Assembly: GCF_010645065.1 (NCBI RefSeq)
Contig: NZ_JAADZW010000001.1
Span: forward strand, 806,001 to 870,000
DNA length: 64,000 nt
Reading direction: 5' to 3'
Origin: Flavobacterium fluviatile
GTDB taxonomy: Bacteria > Bacteroidota > Bacteroidia > Flavobacteriales > Flavobacteriaceae
In this document: piece by piece, positions 44,733 through 55,963 of the stretch
How positions within the stretch are numbered: position 1 is the first letter of the stretch
Layout of the letters: the number at the start of each line of letters is the position of its first letter
The notes under the pieces: model-generated
Databases searched by the model: none
Told to the model about the DNA's origin: nothing
What the model saw: the letters and a program-made list of their open reading frames with translations, nothing else
Made by a program: the position numbers and the translations under genes

Positions 44733-45173
44733 CTATTTGTTTTTGATCTTTTTGGCAGGCTGAATGATTGATTTTGATTTTAACCAATAGTCGATTATTG
44801 CTTTTATCATCTTTTTGAATTCAAGATAATCATAAGGCTTAACAAAATAGCTCTGCGTTGGTATTGAATAAGGATCAATCACATAGGTCTGATTAAAAGA
44901 TGTTGTAAAAAACAGGTATGGACAATTAAACAATGTACCTACATTATCGAGATTTGTTTCTGCTACTTTATGGTTCAAAACATTCAATAAAACAATGTCC
45001 GAAAAAAAAAGAAACGGTTTGATTTTATGTCTCAGTAAATGATTACAGGCTGTTTCCGGATTATTAAAATAGATGACAGGGTTTGAATAGTCCAATTCTG
45101 AAAAAACCTCTATAAATAACTTTCGATCTCCCTGCTTATTTTCAATGATTACTATGGGTCCTTTTTTATTCAT
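44733..45173 (-). CDS. divergent receiver-like protein
   Basis: A 146-residue CheY-like fold. I-V-I-I-E-N-K-Q-G-D-R-K-L-F replaces the usual D-D acidic pair with E-N. The Asp at F-F-S-D-I-V-L could still accept phosphate, but the following M-P-x-M-x-G motif is gone. Thr (F-F-T-T) and Lys (F-V-K-P-Y) are kept. It is transcribed towards the CheB-CheR-kinase gene and ends 42 bases from it. It may be a phosphorylation-independent or weakly phosphorylated adaptor. Confidence 0.7.
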   Translation of the reverse strand: MNKKGPIVIIENKQGDRKLFIEVFSELDYSNPVIYFNNPETACNHLLRHKIKPFLFFSDIVLLNVLNHKVAETNLDNVGTLFNCPYLFFTTSFNQTYVIDPYSIPTQSYFVKPYDYLEFKKMIKAIIDYWLKSKSIIQPAKKIKNK

Positions 45174-45447
45174 AAATTTATTTTTAGTGAATAGTCTGAG
45201 TTGATATTAGAGTAAAATTATATTGCAAATATTTTAATAAACTTACAAAAAAAACTTACAAAATAAACATTCCGAATTATATAATTATCATGGTGCTTGT
45301 AAAATGGATTTAATAAAACAAGTATATAAAATGCTGATAATTATATAATTACTGGTTTAAATTTTGTAAAGTAAAATTTAAATTACAGGTTAATTTTGAT
45401 TTTACACTTTTTTAAACTGTTATTAACTTTTTTAAAATCATTTCATT

Positions 45448-45927
45448 ATGACCACACAAAACAAGGAAAATTACGGTCGGGATGTTCGTAGTTTTCACCA
45501 CCCGGAAGATGATATGAAGCCTGCTTCAGATATAACCAATCACGATTTAGCAAATCAAATCTATACAAATGAATATGACGATGATGAAGAAATTGTAAAT
45601 GACGATGATGATATTGTTAATAATGAAGATGATGATGAGTTAAATAACCAATTTGCTAATGCATCTGAAAGGGATATCGGATACCCGGCTGAAAATTATT
45701 TAGATGAGGATAACGAGAATAGTTTCGTTGCTGATCAATGGGATGAGGAAATTGATCCAAATGATATTGACGATGACCTTGAAGAAGATTATGATGAGAA
45801 TGACCGTGAAATAGATAATTTTGCGAACGATACTACTAAAAAAGACCTGCTGGATCTTGAATATGATATAGATCAGGATCTTGAAGAAACGGATCCTGTC
45901 AACCATCCGCGAAATTTCAAATATTAA
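45448..45927 (+). CDS. highly acidic low-complexity protein, copy 2
   Basis: A 159-residue protein rich in Asp, Glu and Asn (N-E-Y-D-D-D-E-E, then N-D-D-D-D-I-V-N-N-E-D-D-D-E). Its N-terminus, K-E-N-Y-G-R-D-V-R-S-F, is related to that of the acidic protein at 39141, and both keep a motif near Y/F-x-D-x-x-E. Likely disordered. It lies within the signalling cluster and is followed by a strong terminator. No function known. Confidence 0.68.
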   Translation: MTTQNKENYGRDVRSFHHPEDDMKPASDITNHDLANQIYTNEYDDDEEIVNDDDDIVNNEDDDELNNQFANASERDIGYPAENYLDEDNENSFVADQWDEEIDPNDIDDDLEEDYDENDREIDNFANDTTKKDLLDLEYDIDQDLEETDPVNHPRNFKY

Positions 45928-45936
45928 ATTTTATAA

Positions 45937-45970
45937 AAAACCATTAGCAAAAAACTAATGGTTTTATTAT
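45937..45970 (+). terminator. Rho-independent terminator
   Basis: An 11-base stem AAAACCATTAG / CTAATGGTTTT (45937-45947 with 45955-45965), a 7-base loop and a T-rich tail; it may also serve the convergent kinase gene ending at 45997. Confidence 0.8.
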
Positions 45971-45996
45971 GATGGCATAGAATTTCGCTGAGTGAT

Positions 45997-47220
45997 TCAG
46001 CAAGGTAAATAAATATTGAAAGTAGCTCCCTTCATAGGTTCTCCTGTAGCATTTATAAAACCATCGTGGTTTTCAATTATTTTCTTTACGATTGCAAGTC
46101 CAATACCGGTACCTTCATACAAATCGCGGCTGTGAAGTTTCTGAAATACTCCAAATATTTTTTCGTTATGCTGCTGTTCAAATCCTATTCCGTTATCTGC
46201 AAAAGTTATATGGCAATACTTATGTTCAGTAGATGATTCAAAATCCAGCTCAGATCCGTTCACAAAACAGCTTTTTACAGTAATTTGCAAGGGTACCTCA
46301 GCCTGTGCAAACTTAATTGCATTATGAATAAGATTTTCCATTAACTGAACAAACTGAAAAGGAATAACCTTTACAGTATCATGAAAATCAGTGACAATGA
46401 CTGCATTTTTCTCCAATAGATTTTCATGCAGCGCCGCCTTTACATCATCAATAACTACATTGAGATCTACTGTTTCAAACTTTCTGTCATCAAGAGTCGC
46501 ACGTGAAAAAGCAAGAAGGCTGTTTATAAGTTCACGCATTCTGTTACATGCATAAAGAATCCTGTTAAACTTGGCTTTTCCATCTTCTGATAAATTTGCA
46601 TATTCATTTGACATAATCAGATTCGCAAAAGTCTGGATTTTTCTCAGTGGCTCCTGAAGGTCATGACTTGATATGTATGTAAAGGCATCAAGTTCCATGT
46701 TTTTCTTTTTAAGTTCCTCTGCATGCTTTTCAATTGCTTCGTATTGTAAAGCAAGCTGTGCATTGGTTTTTAAAATGATTTCATTGAGAGCGTGAGTCTC
46801 TTCTTCCTTCTTTTTCAGCTCCTGGTTTTTTCGAAATAACTCTGTAAAAACCATCACTTTAGCCTGCAAAATTTCAGGTGACAGAGGCTTAATCATGTAA
46901 TCAACCGCACCAGACTGATAGCCTTTAAATATATACTCATTCGTATTCATATTGGCAGTCAGAAAAATAATTGGTACATGCATAAGCTTGTCACTCTGCC
47001 GAATTAATTCTGCAGTCTCAAAACCATCCATCAGGGGCATCTGCACATCCATAAGTATTATGGCGAAATCCTGATCTTTCAACAGAATCCTCAGGGCATC
47101 TTTTCCTGATGTTGCCTCAACAAACTGATAACCACGATCAGCCAGAATGACTTGTAAAGAAAGCAGATTTTCCTTTTTGTCATCCACAATTAAAATTTTT
47201 ATTGCGTTGTTGTTTCCCAT
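45997..47220 (-). CDS. receiver-histidine kinase hybrid
   Basis: About 407 residues from ATG 47220. A longer frame to 47265 would overlap the giant kinase gene and adds no homology. N-terminal receiver (I-L-I-V-D-D-K-K-E-N, phospho-Asp in I-L-M-D-V-Q-M-P, Lys in M-I-K-P-L), a coiled-coil linker (about 140-190), HisKA with S-S-H-D-L-Q-E-P-L-R-K, then HATPase with D-N-G-I-G-F and G-T-G-I-G-L. No membrane span. It follows the giant poly-HAMP kinase by 28 bases, so it is probably co-transcribed and takes phosphate from it. Confidence 0.86.
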   Translation of the reverse strand: MGNNNAIKILIVDDKKENLLSLQVILADRGYQFVEATSGKDALRILLKDQDFAIILMDVQMPLMDGFETAELIRQSDKLMHVPIIFLTANMNTNEYIFKGYQSGAVDYMIKPLSPEILQAKVMVFTELFRKNQELKKKEEETHALNEIILKTNAQLALQYEAIEKHAEELKKKNMELDAFTYISSHDLQEPLRKIQTFANLIMSNEYANLSEDGKAKFNRILYACNRMRELINSLLAFSRATLDDRKFETVDLNVVIDDVKAALHENLLEKNAVIVTDFHDTVKVIPFQFVQLMENLIHNAIKFAQAEVPLQITVKSCFVNGSELDFESSTEHKYCHITFADNGIGFEQQHNEKIFGVFQKLHSRDLYEGTGIGLAIVKKIIENHDGFINATGEPMKGATFNIYLPC

Positions 47221-47248
47221 TCTGTTTTTTATTGAATTCAATTTTGAA

Positions 47249-50200
47249 TTATTTAAGCCATACACGCATCAGTGTAGATAGCTGTTCTACATTTACAGGT
47301 TTCGTCATATAATCTGATGCTCCTGATTCTATACAACGCTGTCTGTCTCCTTTCATCGCTTTTGCCGTTACTGCAATGATAGTAAGATCCTTATGCTTAG
47401 GGTCTTTACGAATACGTTTCATCGTTTCATAACCATCCATTTCAGGCATCATAATATCCATCAAAACAATATCAATATCCTTATCATTATTAAGCAAATC
47501 AATGGCTTCCTGACCGCTTTCTGCACTGATTACATTTAACCCATAACGCTCTAATGCCGTTGTCAGCGCAAACAGGTTACGCACATCATCATCAACCAGT
47601 AAAACTTTTTTGCCCGGCAATACATCTTCTTTCAAATAGAACGACTCTATGGTTTCTCTCATAGCCTCAGGCAGTTCTTTATGGACACGATGCATAAATA
47701 ACGCTGTCTGATCTACTAGTTCTTCCAGAGAATTAGCACTTTTTGTAATGATGCTATGGGCAAACCTGTTGAGTTTTGCTTTTTGTTTCTTTGTTACGTC
47801 TCCTGCTGAATGTATAATTATGGCTGTTTCCTGACCTGCAATGTTGTTTTCAAGATCGGTAATAATATTAAGACCGTCTGCATCAGGAAGCACTAAGTCT
47901 AAAATAATACAGTCAAATGACTTTTCCTGTATAAGTTTCACAGCTTCTTTAGCGGTTTTGGCACTAAAAATTGTGATATCATTGCCGTCAACTGCCTTTA
48001 GAATCCTGTCTAATTCTGCCTGATTATCATCAACTACCAAGAGGTTTTTTATCTTTTTGTTTTTAAAATCATGAATGTCATTAAATAAATAATTCAATGA
48101 ATCATTTTTAACCGGTTTTACGAAAAAATTTCTGGCACCACGTTTCAGGCCTTTGTTTCTTTCATCCTCACCCGAAATAATATAAACAGGAATATGCCTC
48201 AGATTAAAATCTGTTTTTAAACGATCCAATATTTTCCATCCGCTGGTATCCGGCATATTAAGGTCCATAGTGATAGCATGGGGATTAAACTGATTGATAA
48301 AATCAATTACATCATTCCCTTTTGTAGTAACAATAGCTTTAATACCGTTAATATGTGCCTGTTCGAGCATAATTTTGGCAAAAATCAGATTATCTTCTGC
48401 AATCAAAAGTACTTTATCATCCGGTTTAATATCTGTTCTGTCATCTCCTACCTCATCCACAAAGAACAACTCGATATCGGATCTGTTGAATTTTTCTGAT
48501 GGTAAGGATTTAATTTTTCCTTTAGCATCATTGTCTTCATTTACATCAATATCTTGTACTTCTGCAATATGGACATATTTCAAAGGAAGGAACAAGGTAA
48601 ACTTACTTCCCACATTGATTTCACTTTCCAGTTCGATACTTCCGCCCAATAAATCTGAAAGACCACGGCTAATGGATAATCCTAAACCTGTTCCTCCATA
48701 CTTACGGCTGGTAGAACCCTCGGCTTGCTGGAAAGCTTCAAAAATGATATTTTGTTTTTCTTTTGAAATACCAATTCCGGTATCAGAAATTTCAAAAGCT
48801 ACTACTGATTCTGCATTTTCAAGGCTCAGATTATTGGTTTTCCAATTGTTATTGGCTTTATAAATTTTAAGCTTAACTTCTCCTTTTTCAGTAAACTTAA
48901 ATGAATTAGAAAGTAAGTTTTTCAAAATCTGATTTAAACGCTGCGAATCTGTTTCCATTATCTCAGGAAGATCTTCATCCATAATAATATTAAAACGAAG
49001 ATGTTTGGCTTCAGAAATTGGATTGAAAGTAGAAGCAACGAATCGGCTGATGTCTTCAAAACTAATCGGGTTGTAATCGACGGAAATATACCCGGATTCG
49101 ATTTTTGAAAGATCCAGAATATCATTAATCAGCTGAATAAGATCGTCCCCGCATGAATTAATTGTTTTAGCAAACTGAATTTGTTTTTCGGATAAATTGC
49201 CGTCACGGTTCGCAATTAATTCGTTTGCCAGAATCTGCAAACTATTTAGCGGTGTTCTTAACTCATGTGACATGTTCGCTAAGAACTCCGATTTATATTT
49301 GGATGTCAAAGTCAGCTGATCTGCTTTTTCTTCCAAAGCCTTTCTTGCAACCTCAACTTCCTGGTTTTTAAGCTCTACTTCTTCTTTTTGATTCGCCAGC
49401 AAAATGGCTTTTTCTTCCAGTTCTTCGTTGGTGTTTTTCAGTACTTCCTGCTGACTTTTCAGCTCGCTTGCCAATGATTGTGACTGTACCAGTAATTCTT
49501 CTGTTCTGGAATTGGATTCGATCGTATTCAGTACAATTCCGATACTCTCTGTTAACCCTTCAAGGAAATCTAAGTGTGTTTCACTAAAAGTGTCCAGTGA
49601 AGCCAGTTCTATAACTGCTTTTAATTGTCCTTCAAATAGTACCGGTAAAATAATAACATCTTTTGGTTTTGCATCCCCAAGTCCTGAATTAATTTTGATA
49701 TAATCTTTAGGCACATTACTCAAAATAATTCTTTCCTTTTCAACCGCCACCTGACCTATAAGCCCTTCACCCATAGCATACTGGGTAGGAGATTTTTTTC
49801 TTTTGATGTAAGCGTAAGATGCGATAAGGTTTAATTTTGAATTTTCGAAATTTTCATCTTCCTGCAAAATATAGAAAAGTCCGTGCTGTGCCGTTACAAC
49901 CGTAGCCAGCTCAGAAAGGATTTTCTTGGTAACCGAATTTAATTCTTTCTGTCCCTGAAGCATTTGGGTAAACTTGGCCAAATTCGATTTCAGCCAGTCC
50001 TGCTCCTGATTTCTTAAAGTAGTTGCTTTAAGATTCGAAATCATCTGGTTAATGGTATCTTTCAGAGCCTCCACCTCACCTTTTGCTTCAACACCAATGG
50101 TTCTGGTTAAATCCCCTTGTGTTACCGCAGATGCAACTTCAGAAATAGCACGTACCTGTGTTGTTAAGTTAGCGGCAAGCTGGTTTACGTTTTCTGTTAG

Positions 50201-53200
50201 GTTTTTCCATGTTCCCGAAGCTCCAGGCACATTTGCCTGGCCTCCCAGTTTTCCTTCAGCTCCCACCTCACGTGCCACGGTTGTTACCTGATCAGAGAAT
50301 GTTGCCAGAGTATCAATCATTTCGTTGATTGTATCTGTTAATTGTGCCACCTCCCCTTTGGCATCAATTGATAATTTTTGTTTTAAGTTTCCTTTAGCTA
50401 CAGAGGTTACTACTTTTGCAATTCCACGCACCTGCCCGGTTAAGTTCGATGCCATTACGTTAACTGAATCCGTTAAATCCTTCCACGTTCCGGCAACACC
50501 TTTTACTTCGGATTGTCCTCCCAGTTTACCTTCTGTACCTACCTCACGCGCCACACGCGTTACCTCGGAAGAGAATGAATTGAGCTGTTCCACCATGGTA
50601 TTAAAGGTATTTTTCAAATCCAGGATTTCTCCTTTTACATCCACGGTAATTTGCTTCGAAAGGTCACCATTTGCTACGGCTTTGGTTACATCGGCAATAT
50701 TACGCACCTGACCGGTTAAGTTAGATGCCATCTGATTCACCGAATCCGTTAAATCTTTCCAGGTTCCGGCAACACCAGGTACGAAAGCCTGTCCTCCCAG
50801 TTTTCCTTCTGTTCCTACCTCACGTGCCACGCGCGTTACCTCAGAGGCGAAAGCACGAAGCTGATCCACCATTGTATTTACAGTTTCTTTCAGTTGAAGA
50901 ATTTCCCCCCTTACGTCTGCGGTAATTTTCTTGGACATATCCCCGTTTGCTACCGCGATAGTTACCTCGGCAATATTACGTACCTGAGTGGTTAAGTTAC
51001 CCGCCATCTGATTCACCGAATCGGTCAAATCTTTCCACGTTCCGGCAACTCCCGGTACATTTGCCTGACCTCCCAGTTTCCCTTCAGTTCCTACCTCACG
51101 TGCCACACGCGTTACCTCTGAGGCAAACTCCCTCAACTGATCCACCATCGTGTTAAGTGTTTCTTTCAATTGAAGGATCTCTCCGCGTACATCAACCGTA
51201 ATTTTTTTGGACATATCCCCATTTGCCACGGCAATTGCTACATCCGCAATATTACGTACCTGAGCAGTAAGGTTACCCGCCATCTGGTTCACCGAATCGG
51301 TCAAATCTTTCCACGTTCCGGCAACTCCCGGCACATTAGCCTGACCTCCCAGTTTTCCTTCAGTTCCTACCTCTCGGGAAACCCTTGTTACTTCTGATGC
51401 AAAGTCACGAAGCTGATCCACCATTGTATTGATGGTATTTTTAAGTTCCAGGATTTCTCCTTTCGTATCTACCGTAATCTGACGTGATAAATCCCCTTTT
51501 GCTACCGCAGTGGTTACCTCGGCAATATTACGTACCTGTGCGGTAAGGTTACCCGCCATCTGATTTACCGAATCGGTCAAATCTTTCCAGGTTCCGCCAA
51601 CTCCCTCTACCTGTGCCTGTCCTCCCAGTTTTCCTTCGGTTCCTACCTCACGTGCCACACGGGTTACCTCGGATGCAAAAGAGTTCAGCTGTCCCACCAT
51701 CGTATTAATCGTATTTTTAAGCTCCAGGATTTCTCCTTTTGTATCTACTGTAATCTGACGTGACAAATCGCCTTTTGCAACCGCAGTGGTTACCTCAGCA
51801 ATATTACGCACCTGACCGGTTAAGTTACTCGCCATCTGGTTCACCGAATCCGTTAAATCTTTCCAGGTTCCTCCGACTCCTTTTACTTTTGCCTGCCCTC
51901 CCAGTTTTCCTTCAGTTCCTACCTCAAGTGCCACACGGGTTACCTCAGACGAGAAGGAGTTCAGCTGGTCCACCATCGTATTGATGGTTTTCTTAAGCTC
52001 CAGAATCTCTCCTTCGGCAACAGCCGTAATTTTTTTCGAAAGGTCACCATTTGCTACTGCTGTGGTTACCTCAGCAATATTACGTACCTGACCAGTAAGG
52101 TTCGATGCCATCTGATTCACCGAATCGGTTAAATCTTTCCAGGTTCCACCAACCCCTTTTACTTTCGCCTGACCTCCCAGTTTACCTTCTGAACCAACCT
52201 CACGTGCCACGCGGGTTACCTCGGCACCAAAGGAGTTCAGCTGATCCACCATGGTATTGATCGTATTCTTAAGTTCCAGAATCTCTCCTGCAACGTTTAC
52301 AGTAATCTTTTTAGATAAATCTCCTTTTGCTACGGCCGTTGTTACTTCGGCAATATTACGTACCTGACCAGTTAAGTTCGATGCCATCTGATTTACCGAG
52401 TCCGTTAAATCTTTCCAAACCCCACCAACTCCTCGTACTTTTGCCTGACCGCCCAGTTTTCCTTCAGACCCTACCTCTACCGCCACACGGGTTACCTCAG
52501 AAGAAAACGAGTTCAGCTGGTCCACCATCGTGTTAATGGTATTTTTAAGTTCCAGGATTTCTCCTTTTACGTCAACGGTAATTTTTTTAGATAAATCTCC
52601 TTTTGCTACCGCCGTGGTTACATCCGCAATATTACGTACCTGGCCGGTTAAGTTCGATGCCATCTGGTTTACAGAATCCGTTAAGTCTTTCCAGGTTCCG
52701 CCGACACCTTTTACCTGAGCCTGTCCTCCCAGTTTTCCTTCGGTTCCTACCTCACGTGCCACACGGGTTACCTCAGAAGAAAAAGAGTTCAGCTGGTCCA
52801 CCATCGTGTTAATGGTATTTTTAAGTTCCAGGATTTCTCCTTTTACGTCAACGGTAATTTTTTTAGATAAATCTCCTTTTGCTACCGCTGTTGTTACATC
52901 GGCAATGTTACGTACCTGACCTGTCAAGTTCGATGCCATTTTATTTACCGAATCGGTCAAATCTTTCCAAACACCACCAACTCCTCTTACCTTAGCCTGT
53001 CCTCCCAGTTTACCTTCTGTACCTACCTCACGCGCAACACGGGTTACCTCCATCGAAAACAGATTCAGCTGTTTTACCATTCCGTTCACCTCTTTGGCAA
53101 TTCTGAGGAATTCTCCCTGAAGCGGGTTTCCTTCAATAGAAAGCGGCATTTCCTGTGACAGATTTCCTTTTGCCACCGAAGTGATTACGTGTGCAATCTC

Positions 53201-53605
53201 AATGGTAGGGTGCACCAGATCTGAAATCAATGTATTAACCGAATCGACACAGGAACTCCAGGAGCCTCTTGCTCCGTCCAGCGCCACACGATTCGTCAGT
53301 TTTCCTTGTTTACCAATGCTTTTTCCAACTTTTTGAAATTCAAAAACCATTCTTTCGTTAAGATCGATGATTTCGTTTAAAGTTTCACAAATCGATCTTT
53401 TAGTTCCGTTTTGATCGGTTGGAAATCGCTGAGTGAAATTACCATTTTTAACCTTAAGCAAAATTTTCAGAAACTCCGCATCAGTTAAAACAGACTCCTC
53501 TAAATCTGCTTTTTTAGTTTTAGTTTTTTGAGGCTTTTCTCCGGCAACTACAGGAAGTACTATTATACTTTCGGGATTTTCTTTATTCTTTTTTGTTTTT
53601 TTCAT
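47249..53605 (-). CDS. giant soluble poly-HAMP hybrid histidine kinase with three receivers
   Basis: A 2118-residue protein. After a charged N-terminus it has one degenerate and eleven near-identical ~92-residue HAMP-type units (about 80-1165), each holding E-G-K-L-G-G-Q and [13 protein letters not shown] domain follows (about 1210-1370), then a coiled coil, HisKA with M-S-H-E-L-R-T-P (about 1443), HATPase with D-T-G-I-G-I and G-G-T-G-L-G-L, and three receivers starting near 1731, 1852 and 2000 with phospho-Asp in M-D-L-N-M-P, L-D-L-V-L-P and M-D-I-M-M-P. There is no transmembrane helix. The layout resembles group III (Nik1-like) fungal osmosensors and similar bacterial kinases. Likely a cytosolic stress or redox sensor. 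Confidence 0.9.
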   Translation of the reverse strand: MKKTKKNKENPESIIVLPVVAGEKPQKTKTKKADLEESVLTDAEFLKILLKVKNGNFTQRFPTDQNGTKRSICETLNEIIDLNERMVFEFQKVGKSIGKQGKLTNRVALDGARGSWSSCVDSVNTLISDLVHPTIEIAHVITSVAKGNLSQEMPLSIEGNPLQGEFLRIAKEVNGMVKQLNLFSMEVTRVAREVGTEGKLGGQAKVRGVGGVWKDLTDSVNKMASNLTGQVRNIADVTTAVAKGDLSKKITVDVKGEILELKNTINTMVDQLNSFSSEVTRVAREVGTEGKLGGQAQVKGVGGTWKDLTDSVNQMASNLTGQVRNIADVTTAVAKGDLSKKITVDVKGEILELKNTINTMVDQLNSFSSEVTRVAVEVGSEGKLGGQAKVRGVGGVWKDLTDSVNQMASNLTGQVRNIAEVTTAVAKGDLSKKITVNVAGEILELKNTINTMVDQLNSFGAEVTRVAREVGSEGKLGGQAKVKGVGGTWKDLTDSVNQMASNLTGQVRNIAEVTTAVANGDLSKKITAVAEGEILELKKTINTMVDQLNSFSSEVTRVALEVGTEGKLGGQAKVKGVGGTWKDLTDSVNQMASNLTGQVRNIAEVTTAVAKGDLSRQITVDTKGEILELKNTINTMVGQLNSFASEVTRVAREVGTEGKLGGQAQVEGVGGTWKDLTDSVNQMAGNLTAQVRNIAEVTTAVAKGDLSRQITVDTKGEILELKNTINTMVDQLRDFASEVTRVSREVGTEGKLGGQANVPGVAGTWKDLTDSVNQMAGNLTAQVRNIADVAIAVANGDMSKKITVDVRGEILQLKETLNTMVDQLREFASEVTRVAREVGTEGKLGGQANVPGVAGTWKDLTDSVNQMAGNLTTQVRNIAEVTIAVANGDMSKKITADVRGEILQLKETVNTMVDQLRAFASEVTRVAREVGTEGKLGGQAFVPGVAGTWKDLTDSVNQMASNLTGQVRNIADVTKAVANGDLSKQITVDVKGEILDLKNTFNTMVEQLNSFSSEVTRVAREVGTEGKLGGQSEVKGVAGTWKDLTDSVNVMASNLTGQVRGIAKVVTSVAKGNLKQKLSIDAKGEVAQLTDTINEMIDTLATFSDQVTTVAREVGAEGKLGGQANVPGASGTWKNLTENVNQLAANLTTQVRAISEVASAVTQGDLTRTIGVEAKGEVEALKDTINQMISNLKATTLRNQEQDWLKSNLAKFTQMLQGQKELNSVTKKILSELATVVTAQHGLFYILQEDENFENSKLNLIASYAYIKRKKSPTQYAMGEGLIGQVAVEKERIILSNVPKDYIKINSGLGDAKPKDVIILPVLFEGQLKAVIELASLDTFSETHLDFLEGLTESIGIVLNTIESNSRTEELLVQSQSLASELKSQQEVLKNTNEELEEKAILLANQKEEVELKNQEVEVARKALEEKADQLTLTSKYKSEFLANMSHELRTPLNSLQILANELIANRDGNLSEKQIQFAKTINSCGDDLIQLINDILDLSKIESGYISVDYNPISFEDISRFVASTFNPISEAKHLRFNIIMDEDLPEIMETDSQRLNQILKNLLSNSFKFTEKGEVKLKIYKANNNWKTNNLSLENAESVVAFEISDTGIGISKEKQNIIFEAFQQAEGSTSRKYGGTGLGLSISRGLSDLLGGSIELESEINVGSKFTLFLPLKYVHIAEVQDIDVNEDNDAKGKIKSLPSEKFNRSDIELFFVDEVGDDRTDIKPDDKVLLIAEDNLIFAKIMLEQAHINGIKAIVTTKGNDVIDFINQFNPHAITMDLNMPDTSGWKILDRLKTDFNLRHIPVYIISGEDERNKGLKRGARNFFVKPVKNDSLNYLFNDIHDFKNKKIKNLLVVDDNQAELDRILKAVDGNDITIFSAKTAKEAVKLIQEKSFDCIILDLVLPDADGLNIITDLENNIAGQETAIIIHSAGDVTKKQKAKLNRFAHSIITKSANSLEELVDQTALFMHRVHKELPEAMRETIESFYLKEDVLPGKKVLLVDDDVRNLFALTTALERYGLNVISAESGQEAIDLLNNDKDIDIVLMDIMMPEMDGYETMKRIRKDPKHKDLTIIAVTAKAMKGDRQRCIESGASDYMTKPVNVEQLSTLMRVWLK
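50060..53095 (-). repeat. eleven 276-bp in-frame coding repeats (poly-HAMP)
   Basis: The motif encoding K-L-G-G-Q starts at 50241, 50517, 50793, 51069, 51345 and so on to 53001. Ten steps of exactly 276 bases span 2760 bases, so no unit has gained or lost a codon. Units differ by scattered substitutions (for example V-K-G-V-G-G versus V-P-G-V-A-G). Confidence 0.9.
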
Positions 53606-53708
53606 GTTTTCAATTCTTTATAAGAATGATTTAAAAAATCTTCCAGCCAATTTTTTCACTTTAAATTCCAATTATAAAAACATCTAATTTAGTATTAAAA
53701 ACAGGTTT

Positions 53709-54140
53709 TTATATATTTTCATCAAGTAATATTTTCCTTAAATGAAATTGTACAAACGCCTCCATAGAATCCGGCCTTTTAGAATTGTCGGTATAATTCA
53801 AAGGTTTTATAATATAACCTGATATTCCTAATTTTTCTGCTTCAAATCTGTCATCAGCTTCGGAGGAAGTTGTCATTATAAAAACTTTTAGATTCTTAAG
53901 TTTCCTGTCTTCCCTTATAATTTTTAAAAATTCTATTCCGTTCATTCTGGGCATATTAATATCCAGAAGAATAACATCCGGAATCAATACTGCGTTTGTG
54001 TCCCTAAGGATTTTTAGGGCTTCAATACCATTATAAGCGGTATGAAGGACATATTCACTATCAATTTTTTTCAATGAGCGCTCTACACTTATAATATCGA
54101 GTTCATCGTCCTCTATTAATAATATTGTTGGTTTTTTCAT
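53709..54140 (-). CDS. single-domain response regulator (Rcp1-like)
   Basis: A 143-residue receiver. I-L-L-I-E-D-D-E-L-D, phospho-Asp in I-L-L-D-I-N-M-P-R-M-N-G, T-T-S-S switch and I-I-K-P-L. It carries the usual Rcp1-type C-terminal extension (F-V-Q-F-H-L-R-K). It follows the CHASE3 kinase by 77 bases and precedes the giant kinase by about 100. It is the likely output of the CHASE3 kinase. Confidence 0.88.
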   Translation of the reverse strand: MKKPTILLIEDDELDIISVERSLKKIDSEYVLHTAYNGIEALKILRDTNAVLIPDVILLDINMPRMNGIEFLKIIREDRKLKNLKVFIMTTSSEADDRFEAEKLGISGYIIKPLNYTDNSKRPDSMEAFVQFHLRKILLDENI

Positions 54141-54217
54141 ACTTATAAAAATATTTTATTACTAAGTTGGATCTCATCCCTGGCTTAACCTGTTTAAACT
54201 TGCCTCGTATTCCATCC

Positions 54218-55663
54218 TTAACTATTTCTCCATGTAAAGATAAATTCGGTTCCTTCTCCTAATTCCGATTTTACGGTAATGGATTCTTGTTGATCGTCTA
54301 TTATTTTTTTTACAATTGCCAGACCCACTCCTGTACTCTCCTGCTCATTCTGTTCCCGAAGTGTCTGAAATATTTCAAATATTTTTTGGTGGAATTCCAC
54401 CGCAATACCCATTCCATTATCTTTCACTGAAAATTCATAAAAATTAGGGAATATTTTGCATTTTATCTGAATTATTCCTCCTTGTTCTTTTGGAGTGTAT
54501 TTTACTGCATTACTTATTAAGTTAGCAAAAACCTGTTCCAGCTTAATCCTTTCTGTAAACAAATCCGGCAAATCACCAATTTCGAGTTTAAAAGTTCTTG
54601 GAACAACAGAATCTGCAATCTCCTGAACCAGGGCATTTGTATCTATGGTTTCTGGCGGAGTTTTAAGATTTAGTCGTGCATAATCCAGTAAGCCGTTAAT
54701 AAGGGCTTCCATACGCTGTGTTTTTTGAGGTATGATCCTCAAATATCTTTTAATTTCCGGTGAGATTTCATCAGCATGATCTTCTTCGATCCATGTAATA
54801 ACATTATGAATCCCCCTGACAGGCGCCTTCAGATCATGAGATACTACATACGCAAATTTATTAAGTTCGGCATTTCTGTTTTTTAGTTCATGAATATTTT
54901 TATCTAACTTTTCTGACATTGTATTTAAAGAAACAGCCAAAGCAGACAATTCATCATTTCCCGTATCCCTGACACTCGTGAAATTACCTTTTGAAATATT
55001 CTCAGCCAGGCTCACCATAGAATTGATCCTTTTAGTCGTAATTACCAAAATAAATGCTGTACTAAAAACCCCTACCACAATAGTTAGTGTAAGAAAAATA
55101 AAAGAAAATGTATGAGCATTTTTTAAGGAAATCAGCAATCTGTCTGTATGCAGTTTTCTTCTTTTGTATTCAATTTTATCAAATCTTGAAAATTTGACAT
55201 TAATAGCATCATTTATTTTTTTTCCAACATGTCTTTTTAATGAAGTATCAAAAAGATTTTGATACGAATCAGGAAATTTTTTACGAGAGTCTATTAATTG
55301 AGCAGAATAGCTGAGCCAGCTGTTGTGCATGTTGCTGATTGAATCTAATATTGCGCGCTGATTGTTGTTGTTGCCAATCCGAAGCTGCTGCTCTTTAAAC
55401 AGTTTTGGTACAATTTTGCTTCCCTTAAAATAAGAGTCCAGAAAAGTCTCATCATTTGTCAGCAAATAACCCCGAAAAGCACTCTGCATTTCAATAATTG
55501 CCTTGTGGGTTTTGTTTGAATTTCTGATGATCTCTTCTGATCTCGCCAGAAACTGTGAATTGCGCTGTACTTTTTTGGACAGCATATAATTGGTATAAGA
55601 ATCAGCAACAGACAATAAAATTATCAGGGTAAATGCCAAAAGTATTTGATAAGATAACTTCAT
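54218..55663 (-). CDS. membrane sensor histidine kinase (CHASE3-HAMP-HisKA-HATPase)
   Basis: A 481-residue protein. First transmembrane helix about 5-25; a ~150-residue extracytoplasmic CHASE3-like helical domain (M-Q-S-A-F-R-G-Y-L-L-T-N-D-E); second helix about 185-208; HAMP about 210-262; HisKA with V-S-H-D-L-K-A-P-V-R-G (His near 276); HATPase with D-N-G-M-G-I and S-T-G-V-G-L. The H-box style is that of phytochrome-type kinases that phosphorylate Rcp1-like receivers, and one follows directly. The signal is unknown. Confidence 0.88.
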   Translation of the reverse strand: MKLSYQILLAFTLIILLSVADSYTNYMLSKKVQRNSQFLARSEEIIRNSNKTHKAIIEMQSAFRGYLLTNDETFLDSYFKGSKIVPKLFKEQQLRIGNNNNQRAILDSISNMHNSWLSYSAQLIDSRKKFPDSYQNLFDTSLKRHVGKKINDAINVKFSRFDKIEYKRRKLHTDRLLISLKNAHTFSFIFLTLTIVVGVFSTAFILVITTKRINSMVSLAENISKGNFTSVRDTGNDELSALAVSLNTMSEKLDKNIHELKNRNAELNKFAYVVSHDLKAPVRGIHNVITWIEEDHADEISPEIKRYLRIIPQKTQRMEALINGLLDYARLNLKTPPETIDTNALVQEIADSVVPRTFKLEIGDLPDLFTERIKLEQVFANLISNAVKYTPKEQGGIIQIKCKIFPNFYEFSVKDNGMGIAVEFHQKIFEIFQTLREQNEQESTGVGLAIVKKIIDDQQESITVKSELGEGTEFIFTWRNS

Positions 55664-55857
55664 TATTAAAGATTAAACATTCAGTGCCAATATGGCTTTC
55701 GAATTAATAAAAATAATAAAAAAACATTGTTAAATCTATATTTTTGAATTTTATAGTGGCTGAATTTTATTTACTAAAATTACTCTCACAAATAACCTCT
55801 TTGCAAATTAAAATACGTCCGTTTTATAACATTTTTAAAAAAAAGAGTTAATTTAGT

Positions 55858-55905
55858 ACAACAGCTTTGCCTATGTTTTCAAACATGTCAAAGCTGTTGT
55901 TTTCT
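55858..55905. other. long hairpin in divergent intergenic region
   Basis: ACAACAGCTTTG (55858-55869) pairs perfectly with CAAAGCTGTTGT (55889-55900), and the loop holds a further 6-base stem ATGTTT / AAACAT. TTTT follows. It lies between the divergent kinase (-) and LOG (+) genes, where no upstream + gene needs a terminator. The rest of 55664-55963 holds nothing recognisable. Possible attenuator or end of a small RNA. Confidence 0.45.
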
Positions 55906-55963
55906 GGTATAATTCCATAACATTTAAACATTACAGCAAAATAATAAATTAATAATACACAAA

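Noticed and set aside
50052..52812. Several + strand open frames opposite the poly-HAMP kinase
   Set aside because: They recur with the 276-bp repeat and are antisense to a clearly conserved coding sequence; their Pro/Ser/Leu-rich proteins have no family features.
50060..53095. Regular repeats that might suggest a CRISPR or satellite array
   Set aside because: The period is 276 bases, the frame is open throughout, and the units encode HAMP domains with no spacer structure.
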